A DNA stretch of 64,000 nt from Frisingicoccus sp009929615 (GTDB lineage: Bacteria; Bacillota; Clostridia; Lachnospirales; Lachnospiraceae): NCBI GenBank assembly GCA_028692275.1, contig JAQUXR010000001.1, positions 62,001 through 126,000 of the forward strand, given 5' to 3'. The first letter of the stretch is position 1; each line of letters starts with the position of its first letter. The notes under the pieces were generated by a model that saw nothing but the letters and a program-made list of their open reading frames with translations, was not told where the DNA came from and made no database searches. The translations under genes and the position numbers were made by a program. Of this stretch, positions 50,806 through 60,824 are shown piece by piece.

Positions 50806-50821
50806 CCGTAAAGTCTTACGG
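50806..50821 (-). promoter_or_regulatory. Leader hairpin of the rpsL mRNA
   Basis: CCGTAA-loop-TTACGG, 6 bp with a 4-nt loop, 35-50 nt before the rpsL start and after an A-rich tract in the minus-strand transcript. With the palindromic GGCATGCC nearby (50843-50850) it makes a structured leader of about 95 nt. Confidence 0.45.
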
Positions 50822-50869
50822 TTTTTTTTGCGTGCATAAAAAGGCATGCCTAGTTACGCACACTATTTG

Positions 50870-50898
50870 AGTATATCAACTATTTTTTCCCTTGTCAA
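50870..50898 (-). promoter_or_regulatory. rpsL (str operon) promoter
   Basis: Minus strand TTGACA (50898-50893), 17-nt spacer, TATACT (50875-50870), 99 bp before rpsL. Confidence 0.85.
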
Positions 50899-51002
50899 TT
50901 GATTTTAATAAAAGTTTTCGTTTTTTACACCATATTTATACAAGGGATTATGTCCTTTTTTACAGACATGAAACCCTCTCATATGAAAAGAGAAATAAAG
51001 AA

Positions 51003-51032
51003 GAATCCGGAAGCAGACATAGCCCCGGATTC
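51003..51032 (-). terminator. rpoBC terminator
   Basis: GAATCCGG and CCGGATTC (51003-51010 and 51025-51032) pair around a 14-nt loop and are followed on the minus strand by TTCTTTATTTC. It lies 18 bp after the rpoC stop codon and separates rpoBC from the str operon. Confidence 0.75.
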
Positions 51033-51050
51033 CTCTCAATGAATTTTTAA

Positions 51051-54000
51051 TTATTCTTCAATAACGCCAATAACAGCTTCTTCATCGTTTGGCATTTCTA
51101 TATCTGTAGCAAATTCCTGCACATCATCTTCCAACATGATTTCTTCATCATCTTCAGACAACATCAATTCCATATCCGGATTGATGTCTGTATTCAGACG
51201 TGTGGAACGATAACGACGCATACCTGTACCGGCTGGAATAAGCTTACCAATCAATACATTTTCCTTCAGACCAATCAATGGATCGACTTTACCCTTGATA
51301 GCAGCATCGGTCAATACCTTGGTTGTCTCCTGGAAGGAAGCAGCAGACAGGAAGGAGTTTGTTGCCAATGAAGCCTTTGTAATACCGAGCATTACCTGAC
51401 TTCCTTCAGCAGGTTCTTTTTCCTGTTCTACAAGATTCTCGTTGATTTCTTCAAAGTCGAGAACATCCACCAGTGTACCCGGAAGATATTCTGTATCTCC
51501 GCTATTTTCAATACGAATCTTCTTCAGCATCTGACGTACAATAACTTCGACATGCTTATCGTTGATTTCAACACCCTGAAGACGGTATACACGCTGTACT
51601 TCCTGAATCATGTAATCCTGTACGGCACGAACACCCTTAATCTTAAGGATATCATGTGGATTAACACTACCTTCTGTCAGCTCATCACCGGCTTCAATAT
51701 TCTGGCCTTCCATAACTTTGATTCTGGAGCCGTAAGGAATAAGATATGCCTTTGTCTCACCGGTTTCATTGTTTGTTACAACGACTTCACGTTTTTTCTT
51801 AGTGTCTTTAATGCTTACTACACCGGCAAATTCGGAGATGATTGCAAGACCCTTAGGCTTTCTTGCTTCAAAAAGCTCCTCGACACGAGGAAGACCCTGT
51901 GTGATATCATCACCGGCAACACCACCTGTATGGAAAGTACGCATTGTCAGCTGTGTACCAGGTTCACCGATAGACTGAGCAGCAATAATACCAACAGCCT
52001 CACCGACCTGTACAGCCTGGCCCGTTGCCATGTTGGCACCGTAGCACTTCGCACACACACCGATATGGGAACGGCAGGAAAGCACTGTACGGATTTTAAC
52101 CTTATTCAAACCAAGTTTGTTTACAGCTGCTGCACGTTTTGGTGTAATCATTGTATTCGCTTTGACAAGAACTTCTCCTGTTTCAGGATCTGTGATATCT
52201 TCAGCAGCATAACGTCCTGTCATACGGTCCTGAAGACCTTCAATAACTTCCTTGCCATCCATGAATGCTTCAATCCACATTCCTGGAATTTCTCCGGTAT
52301 CTTCGCAGCAGTCTGTTTCACGGATAATTAAATCCTGAGATACATCTACCAGACGACGCGTCAGGTAACCTGAATCGGCTGTACGAAGAGCTGTATCAGA
52401 CAGACCCTTACGAGCACCATGAGCGGAAATGAAGTATTCCAATACGTCAAGACCTTCACGGAAGTTAGATTTGATAGGCAATTCAATGGTACGGCCTGAA
52501 GTATCGGCCATCAAACCACGCATACCTGCCAGCTGTTTAATCTGCTGGTTGGAACCACGGGCACCGGAATCAGCCATCATATAAATATTGTTGTATTTAT
52601 CCAAGTTAGATAACAGAGCTTCTGTAATCTTATCATCGGCCTGTTTCCAGGTTTCCACAACGGCTTTATAACGTTCTTCTTCTGTAGTGAAACCACGGCG
52701 GAAGTTCTTTGTGATTTTTTCAATTGTTTTTTCTGCATCTTCAATGAGCTGTTTCTTAGCACCCGGTACAGACATATCCGATACGGATACCGTAATGGCA
52801 CTCACTGTGGAGTATTTGTAACCTGTGGATTTAATAAGGTCAAGTACTTCTGCAGTTTTTGTTGCTCCATGAGTATTGATACATTTATCAATAATCTGTT
52901 TCAGCTGTTTCTTTCCAACAAGGAAATCAATTTCTGGAACTAAATCGTTCTCTGGAAGAGCACGGTTTACAAATCCCAAATCCTGAGGAATAATTTCATT
53001 GAAAATGAAACGTCCCAATGTGGATTCAATGATTTTTGTCATCTTCTCGCCATTTACGTAGCCTTCTTTACGAATCTTGATACGTGCCTGGAGAGTGATT
53101 ACTTTATTTTCATAAGCCATGATAGCTTCATTAACATCGTAGAAGAACTTGCCTTCTCCTCTGTCTCCCGGTTTTTCCAAAGTCAAATAGTAAATACCAA
53201 GAACCATATCCTGTGAAGGAACAGCTACCGGTGCACCATCTGAAGGTTTCAGAAGGTTGTTTGGAGATAAAAGCATGAAACGGCACTCCGCCTGAGCTTC
53301 TACAAACAAAGGTACATGGACAGCCATCTGGTCACCATCGAAATCGGCATTGTAAGCGGTACAAACCAATGGATGCAGTTTAATAGCCTTACCTTCAACC
53401 AATACCGGTTCAAAGGCCTGGATACCCAGACGATGGAGTGTAGGTGCACGGTTCAGCATAACCGGATGTTCTTTAATAACATCTTCCAGCACATCCCAAA
53501 CCTCTGGCTGAAGACGTTCTACCATCTTCTTAGCAGATTTAATGTTATGGGCAAGTCCGCCGCCAACAAGTTCTTTCATAACGAAAGGTTTGAAGAGCTC
53601 GATAGCCATTTCTTTTGGCAGACCACACTGATAAATCTTAAGTTCAGGACCAACAACGATAACGGAACGACCGGAATAGTCAACACGTTTACCGAGAAGG
53701 TTCTGACGGAAACGTCCCTGTTTACCTTTCAGCATATCGGAAAGGGATTTCAGTGCACGGTTTCCAGGTCCTGTTACAGGACGGCCACGACGGCCATTGT
53801 CAATAAGAGCATCTACTGCTTCCTGAAGCATACGTTTTTCGTTACGAACAATGATGTCCGGAGCGCCGAGTTCAAGAAGTCGTTTCAGACGGTTATTTCT
53901 ATTAATAATACGACGATATAAATCATTTAAATCGGATGTTGCAAAACGTCCGCCATCCAACTGTACCATCGGACGGATGTCCGGAGGAATTACTGGAATA

Positions 54001-54713
54001 ACGGTCAGAATCATCCATTCCGGACGGTTTCCTGAGGAACGGAAAGCTTCAACAACTTCAAGACGTTTAATGATTCTGGCACGCTTCTGACCTGTAGAGG
54101 TTTTCAAATCTCTCTTCAGTTCTTCTGCTTCTTTTTCCAGGTCAATAACTTCCAAAAGTTCTTTGATGGATTCTGCACCCATGCCGGCACGGAAAGTATT
54201 TCCGAATTTTTCGTAAGCATCTCTGTATTCTTTTTCAGACAGAACCTGTTTATACTGCAGGTCTGTTTCGCCCTTATCCAAAACAACGTAAGATGCGAAG
54301 TAAAGAATCTTCTCCAGATTTCTAGGAGACATATCAAGGATTAAACCAAGACGGCTTGGAATTCCCTTGAAGTACCAGATATGTGACACAGGAGCTGCCA
54401 GCTCAATATGTCCCATTCTCTCTCTACGAACGTTAGATTTTGTAACCTCAACACCACAACGGTCACAAACAACGCCTTTATAACGAATCTTTTTGTATTT
54501 ACCACAATGGCACTCCCAGTCTTTCTGAGGTCCAAAAATTCGCTCGCAGAACAAACCATCTTTTTCCGGTTTCAGAGTTCTATAGTTGATAGTCTCAGGC
54601 TTTTTAACTTCGCCATGGGACCAGCTTATAATTTTCTCAGGGGAAGCCAAACCAATCTTAATGGCATCAAATGTCATTGGTTGATATGCTTCGCTGCTAT
54701 TCATATCAGGCAT
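51051..54713 (-). CDS. rpoC: RNA polymerase beta' subunit
   Basis: A 1220-residue beta' subunit. The N-terminal zinc ribbon CHCGKYKKIRYKGVVCDRCG, the catalytic NADFDGDQM loop that holds the active-site Mg, and the second zinc site near CRSHIGVCAKCYG are present, as is the trigger-loop region GIIAAQSIGEPGTQLTMRTFH. Start ATG 54713 is 8 nt after AGGAG; the in-frame extension to 54776 overlaps rpoB and is rejected. The gene lies 16 bp after rpoB. Confidence 0.98.
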   Translation of the reverse strand: MPDMNSSEAYQPMTFDAIKIGLASPEKIISWSHGEVKKPETINYRTLKPEKDGLFCERIFGPQKDWECHCGKYKKIRYKGVVCDRCGVEVTKSNVRRERMGHIELAAPVSHIWYFKGIPSRLGLILDMSPRNLEKILYFASYVVLDKGETDLQYKQVLSEKEYRDAYEKFGNTFRAGMGAESIKELLEVIDLEKEAEELKRDLKTSTGQKRARIIKRLEVVEAFRSSGNRPEWMILTVIPVIPPDIRPMVQLDGGRFATSDLNDLYRRIINRNNRLKRLLELGAPDIIVRNEKRMLQEAVDALIDNGRRGRPVTGPGNRALKSLSDMLKGKQGRFRQNLLGKRVDYSGRSVIVVGPELKIYQCGLPKEMAIELFKPFVMKELVGGGLAHNIKSAKKMVERLQPEVWDVLEDVIKEHPVMLNRAPTLHRLGIQAFEPVLVEGKAIKLHPLVCTAYNADFDGDQMAVHVPLFVEAQAECRFMLLSPNNLLKPSDGAPVAVPSQDMVLGIYYLTLEKPGDRGEGKFFYDVNEAIMAYENKVITLQARIKIRKEGYVNGEKMTKIIESTLGRFIFNEIIPQDLGFVNRALPENDLVPEIDFLVGKKQLKQIIDKCINTHGATKTAEVLDLIKSTGYKYSTVSAITVSVSDMSVPGAKKQLIEDAEKTIEKITKNFRRGFTTEEERYKAVVETWKQADDKITEALLSNLDKYNNIYMMADSGARGSNQQIKQLAGMRGLMADTSGRTIELPIKSNFREGLDVLEYFISAHGARKGLSDTALRTADSGYLTRRLVDVSQDLIIRETDCCEDTGEIPGMWIEAFMDGKEVIEGLQDRMTGRYAAEDITDPETGEVLVKANTMITPKRAAAVNKLGLNKVKIRTVLSCRSHIGVCAKCYGANMATGQAVQVGEAVGIIAAQSIGEPGTQLTMRTFHTGGVAGDDITQGLPRVEELFEARKPKGLAIISEFAGVVSIKDTKKKREVVVTNNETGETKAYLIPYGSRIKVMEGQNIEAGDELTEGSVNPHDILKIKGVRAVQDYMIQEVQRVYRLQGVEINDKHVEVIVRQMLKKIRIENSGDTEYLPGTLVDVLDFEEINENLVEQEKEPAEGSQVMLGITKASLATNSFLSAASFQETTKVLTDAAIKGKVDPLIGLKENVLIGKLIPAGTGMRRYRSTRLNTDINPDMELMLSEDDEEIMLEDDVQEFATDIEMPNDEEAVIGVIEE

Positions 54714-54729
54714 TAACGGCACTCCTTTC

Positions 54730-57700
54730 TTAATCCAATTCTGGTGCATCTTCAAATGGTTCGAGGACTTCTTCATCTACTGTTTCCTCTACCACATCAA
54801 CGAATTCGCTGCCTTCCAAGGTCTGTTCTTTATATCCATAATCGCTGAGGGATTCACCTTCATCGACATAATTTCTCTGGCTGTTCATATAATTACGATA
54901 CTCTTCTTCTTCAGTGTAATCAATGTTTTCACCAATTTCCACTTCTGTCTGATCATCCCGGAGTACGCGGACATCGAGAGCCAGGGACTGAAGTTCTTTA
55001 AGAAGTACTTTAAAGGATTCCGGAATACCAGGTTCTGTAATATTCTCACCTTTAATGATAGCTTCATAAGTTTTAACACGTCCTGTAACATCATCTGACT
55101 TGAAGGTCAGGATTTCCTGCAATGTATAGGATGCGCCGTATGCTTCCAGTGCCCAAACTTCCATCTCACCGAAACGCTGTCCACCGAACTGAGCTTTACC
55201 ACCCAAAGGCTGCTGTGTAACAAGTGAGTAAGGACCTGTAGAACGTGCATGGATTTTATCATCAACCAAATGATGGAGTTTAAGGTAATGCATGTATCCA
55301 ACAGTAACCGGGCTGTCAAATTCTTCGCCGGTACGACCGTCACGAAGTTTAACCTTACCTGTTCTGTCAATAGGAACACCCTTCCACTCTTCACGGTAAT
55401 CCATATGCTCTTCCAGATAGTTGTAAGTTTCTTCAGAAAGTCTGTCTTTCCAAAGTTCTGTGAATTCTTCCCATGACTTATTAACATAGTCATTGGCAAG
55501 TTCCAGCGTCTGCATGATATCTTCTTCATCTGCACCGTTAAATACAGGCGTTTCAATCTTAAATCCAAGAGCTTTTGCTGCAAGTCCAAGATGAACTTCC
55601 AATACCTGTCCGATATTCATACGGGAAGGTACGCCCAATGGGTTCAAAACGATATCAAGCGGACGTCCGTTTGGAAGGAATGGCATATCTTCAGCAGGTA
55701 AGACACGGGAAACAACACCCTTGTTACCATGACGTCCGGCCATCTTATCACCAACGGAAATCTTACGTTTCTGAGCAATATATACGCGAACGGATTCATT
55801 TACTCCCGGTGGAAGTTCGTCTCCGTTTTCTCTTGTAAATACTTTTGCATCAATGATGATACCATAATCACCATGAGGCACTTTAAGGGATGTATCTCTG
55901 ACTTCTCTGGCTTTTTCTCCAAAGATAGCACGAAGAAGACGTTCTTCAGCTGTCAGTTCTGTTTCGCCCTTAGGTGTTACTTTACCTACGAGAATATCTC
56001 CCGCACGCACTTCAGCACCAACACGGATAATACCTCTTTCATCAAGATTCTTCAGTGCATCGTCACCGACACCCGGTACATCTCTTGTGATTTCTTCTGG
56101 TCCGAGTTTTGTATCTCTGGCTTCTGCTTCATATTCAGCAATATGAATAGATGTGTAAACATCTTCCTGAACCAGACGTTCGCTTAAGAGGACAGCATCC
56201 TCGAAGTTGTAACCTTCCCATGTCATAAATCCGATTAATGGGTTTTTACCAAGTCCCAGCTCACCCTGAGCTGTAGATGGGCCATCGGCTAAAACGTCAC
56301 CGGCTTCAACATGTTCGTTTTTGAAAACGATAGGTCTCTGATTGTAGCAGGCACCCTGGTTACTTCCAACGAATTTCTGAAGTTTGTAAACATCTCTTTC
56401 ACCATCATCTGTTTTAACGATGATTTCATTTGCAGCAGAACGTGTAATTGTACCTGCACGTTTTGCAACAACACAAACACCGGAGTCAACCGCTGTCTTC
56501 TGCTCCATACCTGTTCCTACAATAGAGGAATCTGTTAACATCAGAGGTACTGCCTGACGCTGCATGTTAGAGCCCATCAGCGCACGGTTAGCATCATCAT
56601 TCTGAAGGAATGGAATCATGGATGTTGCCACAGAGAATACCATTCTTGGAGAAACGTCCATCAAATCCACTTTAGATTTTTCAAACTCGGATGTTTCTTC
56701 CTGATAACGACCGGAAATGTTTGTATTTACAAAGTATCCGTTCTCATCAATAGGCTCATTCGCCTGAGCAACTGTATAATTATCCTCTTCATCTGCGGTC
56801 AGATAAACAACATCATCTGTAACCCGTGGATTCTTAGGATCTGTTTTGTCCAAAATACGATAAGGTGCTTCGATAAATCCGTACTGATTAATACGTGCAT
56901 AAGATGCAAGGGAGTTAATCAGACCGATGTTAGGACCTTCAGGCGTTTCGATTGGACACATTCTTCCGTAATGGGAGTAGTGAACATCTCGAACTTCGAA
57001 TCCGGCTCTATCTCTTGACAAACCACCAGGTCCCAATGCAGAAAGACGACGTTTATGTGTCAATTCGGACAATGGGTTGTTCTGATCCATAAACTGGGAC
57101 AGCTGAGAACTTCCGAAGAATTCCTTAACAGCAGCTGTTACAGGCTTGATGTTAATCAGAGACTGTGGAGAAATACCTTCCAAATCCTGTGTTGTCATAC
57201 GTTCACGTACAACACGTTCCATACGGGACAAACCGATACGGTACTGGTTCTGAAGCAATTCACCAACAGCACGAATACGACGGTTGCCCAAATGATCGAT
57301 ATCATCTGCATTGCCAATGCCATATTCCAGATGGATGTTATAGTTAATAGAAGCAAAAATATCTTCTTTGGTGATATGCATAGGAATTAATTCGTTCAGA
57401 TTCTTGCGAATAGCATCCTTAATATCTTCAATATCATCATTCTGCTCTAAAATAGAACTTAAAAGTGGATAGTAAACTTTTTCAGTAACGCCCACTTCTT
57501 CAGGGTCAACATCAACCCAGTTCTTTAAATCAACCATCATATTGGAAAGAACTTTAACAACTCTTTCTTCTGTCTGTACAAATACGTACTGAACAGCTGC
57601 ATTCTGAATTTCTTCAGCAAGCTTTTCAGTAACAATCGTACCGGCTTCAGCGATGATTTCACCGGTTGTTGTATCAACAACTTCTTCTGCTAATGGGAAG

Positions 57701-58575
57701 TTTTTAATCCGGTTTTTCAGAGCAAGTTTTTTATTAAATTTATAACGGCCAACCTTAGCCAGATCATAACGTCTTGCATCAAAGAACATGGCGTTAATCA
57801 GACTCTCTGCACTTTCAACAGCAAGAGGTTCGCCTGGACGAATCTTCTTATATAATTCCAGAAGACCATCCTGATAGTTATCTGATGTATCCTTGGAAAT
57901 ACTTGCAAGAATCTTCGGTTCTTCACCAAACATATCGATGATTTCCTGGTTTGTTCCAACACCGAGGGAACGAATCAAAACAGTTACAGGAACCTTACGT
58001 GTACGGTCAACACGTACATTAAAGATATCGTTAGAATCGGTTTCATACTCAAGCCATGCACCACGGTTTGGAATAACTGTACAGGAGTACAGCTTCTTAC
58101 CAATCTTATCATGGCCAATGCCATAATAAATACCAGGTGAACGAACTAACTGGCTGACGATAACACGTTCCGCACCATTAATAACGAATGTACCTGTTTC
58201 TGTCATTAATGGTAAATCACCCATGAAAATCTCGTGTTCATTGATTTCATCGGTCTCTTTATTAATCAGACGAACCTTTACTTTTAATGGTGCAGCATAG
58301 GTTGCATCTCTCTCTTTGCATTCATCGATGCTATATTTCACATCGTCTTTACACAATGTAAAGTCAGTAAATTCCAGACTCAGATGTCCGCTGTAGTCAG
58401 CAATTGGAGAAATGTCTTCAAATACTTCCTTCAAGCCTGTTTCCAGAAACCACTGATAAGAGTTTTTCTGTACTTCAATGAGGTTTGGCATATCAAGAAC
58501 TTCTCGCTGTTTTGCGTAGCTCATGCGAATACCTCTGCCAGATTTCACTGGCCTAATACGCTTCATACTGTTCAT
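54730..58575 (-). CDS. rpoB: RNA polymerase beta subunit
   Basis: A 1281-residue beta subunit. The rifampicin region (FFGSSQLSQFMDQNNPLSELTHKRRLSALGPGG, about residues 490-520) is wild type, so no resistance mutation is seen. The C-terminal GGKAQFGGQRFGEMEVWALEAYGA is conserved. It ends in an acidic tail (DEEVLEPFEDAPELD). The start could be ATG 58575 or 58566, both near AAGGAG. It begins its own transcript instead of continuing from rplL. Confidence 0.98.
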   Translation of the reverse strand: MNSMKRIRPVKSGRGIRMSYAKQREVLDMPNLIEVQKNSYQWFLETGLKEVFEDISPIADYSGHLSLEFTDFTLCKDDVKYSIDECKERDATYAAPLKVKVRLINKETDEINEHEIFMGDLPLMTETGTFVINGAERVIVSQLVRSPGIYYGIGHDKIGKKLYSCTVIPNRGAWLEYETDSNDIFNVRVDRTRKVPVTVLIRSLGVGTNQEIIDMFGEEPKILASISKDTSDNYQDGLLELYKKIRPGEPLAVESAESLINAMFFDARRYDLAKVGRYKFNKKLALKNRIKNFPLAEEVVDTTTGEIIAEAGTIVTEKLAEEIQNAAVQYVFVQTEERVVKVLSNMMVDLKNWVDVDPEEVGVTEKVYYPLLSSILEQNDDIEDIKDAIRKNLNELIPMHITKEDIFASINYNIHLEYGIGNADDIDHLGNRRIRAVGELLQNQYRIGLSRMERVVRERMTTQDLEGISPQSLINIKPVTAAVKEFFGSSQLSQFMDQNNPLSELTHKRRLSALGPGGLSRDRAGFEVRDVHYSHYGRMCPIETPEGPNIGLINSLASYARINQYGFIEAPYRILDKTDPKNPRVTDDVVYLTADEEDNYTVAQANEPIDENGYFVNTNISGRYQEETSEFEKSKVDLMDVSPRMVFSVATSMIPFLQNDDANRALMGSNMQRQAVPLMLTDSSIVGTGMEQKTAVDSGVCVVAKRAGTITRSAANEIIVKTDDGERDVYKLQKFVGSNQGACYNQRPIVFKNEHVEAGDVLADGPSTAQGELGLGKNPLIGFMTWEGYNFEDAVLLSERLVQEDVYTSIHIAEYEAEARDTKLGPEEITRDVPGVGDDALKNLDERGIIRVGAEVRAGDILVGKVTPKGETELTAEERLLRAIFGEKAREVRDTSLKVPHGDYGIIIDAKVFTRENGDELPPGVNESVRVYIAQKRKISVGDKMAGRHGNKGVVSRVLPAEDMPFLPNGRPLDIVLNPLGVPSRMNIGQVLEVHLGLAAKALGFKIETPVFNGADEEDIMQTLELANDYVNKSWEEFTELWKDRLSEETYNYLEEHMDYREEWKGVPIDRTGKVKLRDGRTGEEFDSPVTVGYMHYLKLHHLVDDKIHARSTGPYSLVTQQPLGGKAQFGGQRFGEMEVWALEAYGASYTLQEILTFKSDDVTGRVKTYEAIIKGENITEPGIPESFKVLLKELQSLALDVRVLRDDQTEVEIGENIDYTEEEEYRNYMNSQRNYVDEGESLSDYGYKEQTLEGSEFVDVVEETVDEEVLEPFEDAPELD

Positions 58576-58681
58576 TGACGGTTTTCACTCCTTATAATCA
58601 AGTAGACAGTTTAAAAGTTGCTTTTATTGCTCACTTTTGACCACAAAAAGGCCTAAGTGTCCATACTAATCGTATCGTAAC

Positions 58682-58710
58682 ATTATAGTATAAAGATTTT
58701 CGGGTGTCAA
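58682..58710 (-). promoter_or_regulatory. rpoBC promoter, perfect consensus
   Basis: Minus strand TTGACA (58710-58705), 17-nt spacer, TATAAT (58687-58682), an exact sigma-A match, giving an approximately 100-nt leader before rpoB. It is back to back with the amylase promoter. Confidence 0.92.
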
Positions 58711-58751
58711 TCCCCCTTCCCCCTACTTTTCTTATTTTATAAGGGTTTTAC

Positions 58752-58780
58752 ATGACTTTTTGCCTTTCATCTGCTATAAT
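58752..58780 (+). promoter_or_regulatory. Alpha-amylase promoter, extended -10
   Basis: ATGACT (58752-58757), 17-nt spacer ending TGC, then TATAAT (58775-58780), so the -10 has the TGn extension that offsets a weak -35. It lies 44 bp before the amylase start and 42 bp from the divergent rpoB promoter. Confidence 0.7.
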
Positions 58781-58824
58781 CAAAGCAATTTACAGCTATT
58801 TTCGACAAAGAAAGGACAGATATT

Positions 58825-60294
58825 ATGGACAATTTAACGATGATACAATATTTCGAATGGTATCTTCCCGAGGACAAAACCCTGTGGCGCAGATGTACTG
58901 CCCAGGCGAAACGCCTTGCCCGGTTCGGTCTGAACATGGTCTGGCTTCCTCCTGCTTACAAGGGTGCCAACGGTGTTCGGGATGTGGGCTATGCCGTTTA
59001 TGATACATATGATTTAGGAGAGTTTGACCAGAAGGGCTCTGTTGAGACAAAATACGGCAGTAAAAAGGATTATCTCACTGCTATCAAATCCCTTCAGGAT
59101 GCCGGTATTTCCGTTTTAGCCGATGTCGTCCTGAACCACCGCATCGGTGCCGATGGTCTGGAAAATACTCAGGCGACCGAAACCGACTTCAATAACCGTT
59201 TCGAATCAACCTCTGCAGAACATCCTGTTTCCGTCTGGACCCGTTTTGATTTTGAAGGACGGCATAATGCCTATTCAGATTTTAAATGGAACTGGACCCA
59301 TTTCAGCGGTACAGATTGGGATGAAGCCACCAAACGTCAGGCCATTCTCCAATTTCACGGTAAGGACTGGGATAAAAATGTAGACTCAGAACATGGCAAT
59401 TATGATTTTCTCATGGGTGCTGATTTAGATATGAGCAATCCTGAGGTGGATGCTGAATTAAACCGTTGGGGCAAATGGTACCTGGATACCACGGGTGTGG
59501 ATGGTTTCCGTCTGGATGCAGTGAAGCATATAGACAGCAGTTTTTATGCCAAATGGTTGTCCGATATGCGTGCCTACAGAGGAAATGATTTCTTCACCGT
59601 TGGCGAATACTGGACACCTGAGACAGATAAGCTTCTTGCTTACCTTGACCATACCGGTCACTGCATGAGTTTATTTGATGCTCCCCTTCATTTTCATTTT
59701 CATGATGCATCCTGTGCCGATGGAAATTATGACCTGGGCAGTCTGTTTTCCAATACCCTGGCTGAGCGGGATGGCTACCACGCTGTAACTTTCGTGGACA
59801 ATCATGACACCCAGCCCGGACAGGCACTCCAGTCTCCTGTAGCAGCCTGGTTCAAACCGCTGGCTTATGGACTGATTCTTCTGAACGAAAAAGGCGTCCC
59901 ATGTGTCTTTTATGGTGACTTGTACGGAATGCCCCATGAAAATATGCCTCCGGTAGCCCGCCTGCCTCGCCTTATATTTCTTCGCAAAATTGCCGCCTAC
60001 GGTTATCAGCATGATTATTTCGATGACCAGAATGTCGTTGGTTTCACCCGGGAAGGTGACACTGAACATCCGGACTCTGGTCTGGCCATGCTTATTTCTG
60101 ATAAAGCCGGCGGTGAAAAAGTAATGTATGTCGGCAGACAGTTTTCCGGTCAGCGTTTTTACGACTGCACTGAACACTGTTGGGAATCCGTTGAAATCGA
60201 TGCCGAAGGCTGTGGAACCTTCCGTGTTCTCGGCGGTTCTATTTCCGTGTGGGTAACCTTGCCTGTTTATGAACGTGTACAAATAGAAACCTAA
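58825..60294 (+). CDS. Cytoplasmic alpha-amylase, GH13 family
   Basis: A 489-residue alpha-amylase close to the AmyA/GH13_5 type, hydrolysing internal alpha-1,4 bonds of starch or malto-oligosaccharides. Conserved regions: DVVLNH (100-105), GFRLDAVKH with nucleophile Asp231, GEYW with acid/base Glu261, and VDNHDT with Asp328. There is no signal peptide, so it acts on imported or internal glucans such as glycogen. ATG 58825 follows AAAGGA. It is inserted between rplL and rpoB, on the opposite strand from both. Confidence 0.93.
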   Translation: MDNLTMIQYFEWYLPEDKTLWRRCTAQAKRLARFGLNMVWLPPAYKGANGVRDVGYAVYDTYDLGEFDQKGSVETKYGSKKDYLTAIKSLQDAGISVLADVVLNHRIGADGLENTQATETDFNNRFESTSAEHPVSVWTRFDFEGRHNAYSDFKWNWTHFSGTDWDEATKRQAILQFHGKDWDKNVDSEHGNYDFLMGADLDMSNPEVDAELNRWGKWYLDTTGVDGFRLDAVKHIDSSFYAKWLSDMRAYRGNDFFTVGEYWTPETDKLLAYLDHTGHCMSLFDAPLHFHFHDASCADGNYDLGSLFSNTLAERDGYHAVTFVDNHDTQPGQALQSPVAAWFKPLAYGLILLNEKGVPCVFYGDLYGMPHENMPPVARLPRLIFLRKIAAYGYQHDYFDDQNVVGFTREGDTEHPDSGLAMLISDKAGGEKVMYVGRQFSGQRFYDCTEHCWESVEIDAEGCGTFRVLGGSISVWVTLPVYERVQIET

Positions 60295-60301
60295 AATTGC
60301 C

Positions 60302-60357
60302 AAAAGCTCTATGTTCTCCGAAAGCTGCGAAGTGCTTTCTTCAAACATAGAGCTTTT
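60302..60357. terminator. Two-way terminator between amylase and the DUF6483-like gene
   Basis: AAAAGCTCTATGTT and AACATAGAGCTTTT (60302-60315 and 60344-60357) pair perfectly, with an inner stem GAAAGC/GCTTTC. T-runs follow on the plus strand and A-runs precede, so it serves both convergent genes. Confidence 0.9.
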
Positions 60358-60740
60358 TATTTCAAATCTTCCAGGAAAACATCATTGATAGCACCATAGC
60401 CATATAAATCCACAACGTATTTTAAGCCATCAGAGACTTCCTCTCTGGAAAAATCATGTTCACATAAAAATTCTGTATCTTTTTTATTCAGATAATCATA
60501 AAACATCAAGGCCAGCTGAAATTTTTTCATATTCCGGACATCCAAATGGTCCGTCAGAATATTTTCAGCATCATTGATATCACCGTCATCAATCATCATG
60601 GTCAGTCTTTTATAAAGTTCTGCATTCTCCTGGTCAATGGCAACATCCTCTTTGTCTATATCAACATTAAATATCAGCTTCAACAAGGTTCTTACAATCT
60701 CATGAATCATACGTAATATATAATCTTTTTCTTCAAACAT
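60357..60740 (-). CDS. Small helical protein, DUF6483-like
   Basis: A 127-residue helical, acidic protein, MFEEKDYILRMIHEIVRTLLKLIFN at the start, matching my recollection of the DUF6483 family of Lachnospiraceae, which has no known function. The rest is helix repeats rich in Asp, Leu and Asn. ATG 60740 follows TTGGAGG. Only 28 bp separate it from the rplJL terminator stem, so it must be expressed by readthrough or by a promoter inside the terminator; neither is clear. Confidence 0.6.
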   Translation of the reverse strand: MFEEKDYILRMIHEIVRTLLKLIFNVDIDKEDVAIDQENAELYKRLTMMIDDGDINDAENILTDHLDVRNMKKFQLALMFYDYLNKKDTEFLCEHDFSREEVSDGLKYVVDLYGYGAINDVFLEDLK

Positions 60741-60768
60741 AACGAACCTCCAAATATCCTATCGCATG

Positions 60769-60808
60769 AAAAAAGCTCCGGGAGAACCTTTGACAGTTCT
60801 ACCGGAGC
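60769..60808 (-). terminator. rplJL terminator
   Basis: GCTCCGG-TAGAAC and GTTCTC-CCGGAGC pair around a 9-nt loop (60775-60808) and are followed by TTTTTT on the minus strand, 17 bp after the rplL stop codon. Confidence 0.92.
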
Positions 60809-60824
60809 ATTTAGATTACAATAA

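Noticed and set aside
51552..52331. 259-codon plus-strand frame inside rpoC
   Set aside because: It is antisense to conserved rpoC sequence and rich in residues expected from reversed codons; several similar long antisense frames exist in rpoB, fusA, tuf and ribosomal genes.
54470..58575. Rifampicin-resistance mutation in rpoB
   Set aside because: The core region reads as wild type (SQLSQFMDQNNPLSELTHKRR-type sequence), with no substitution at the usual positions.
59671..60348. 225-codon minus-strand frame in the amylase gene
   Set aside because: Antisense to conserved GH13 motifs, and it starts in the amylase terminator; no ribosome-binding site.
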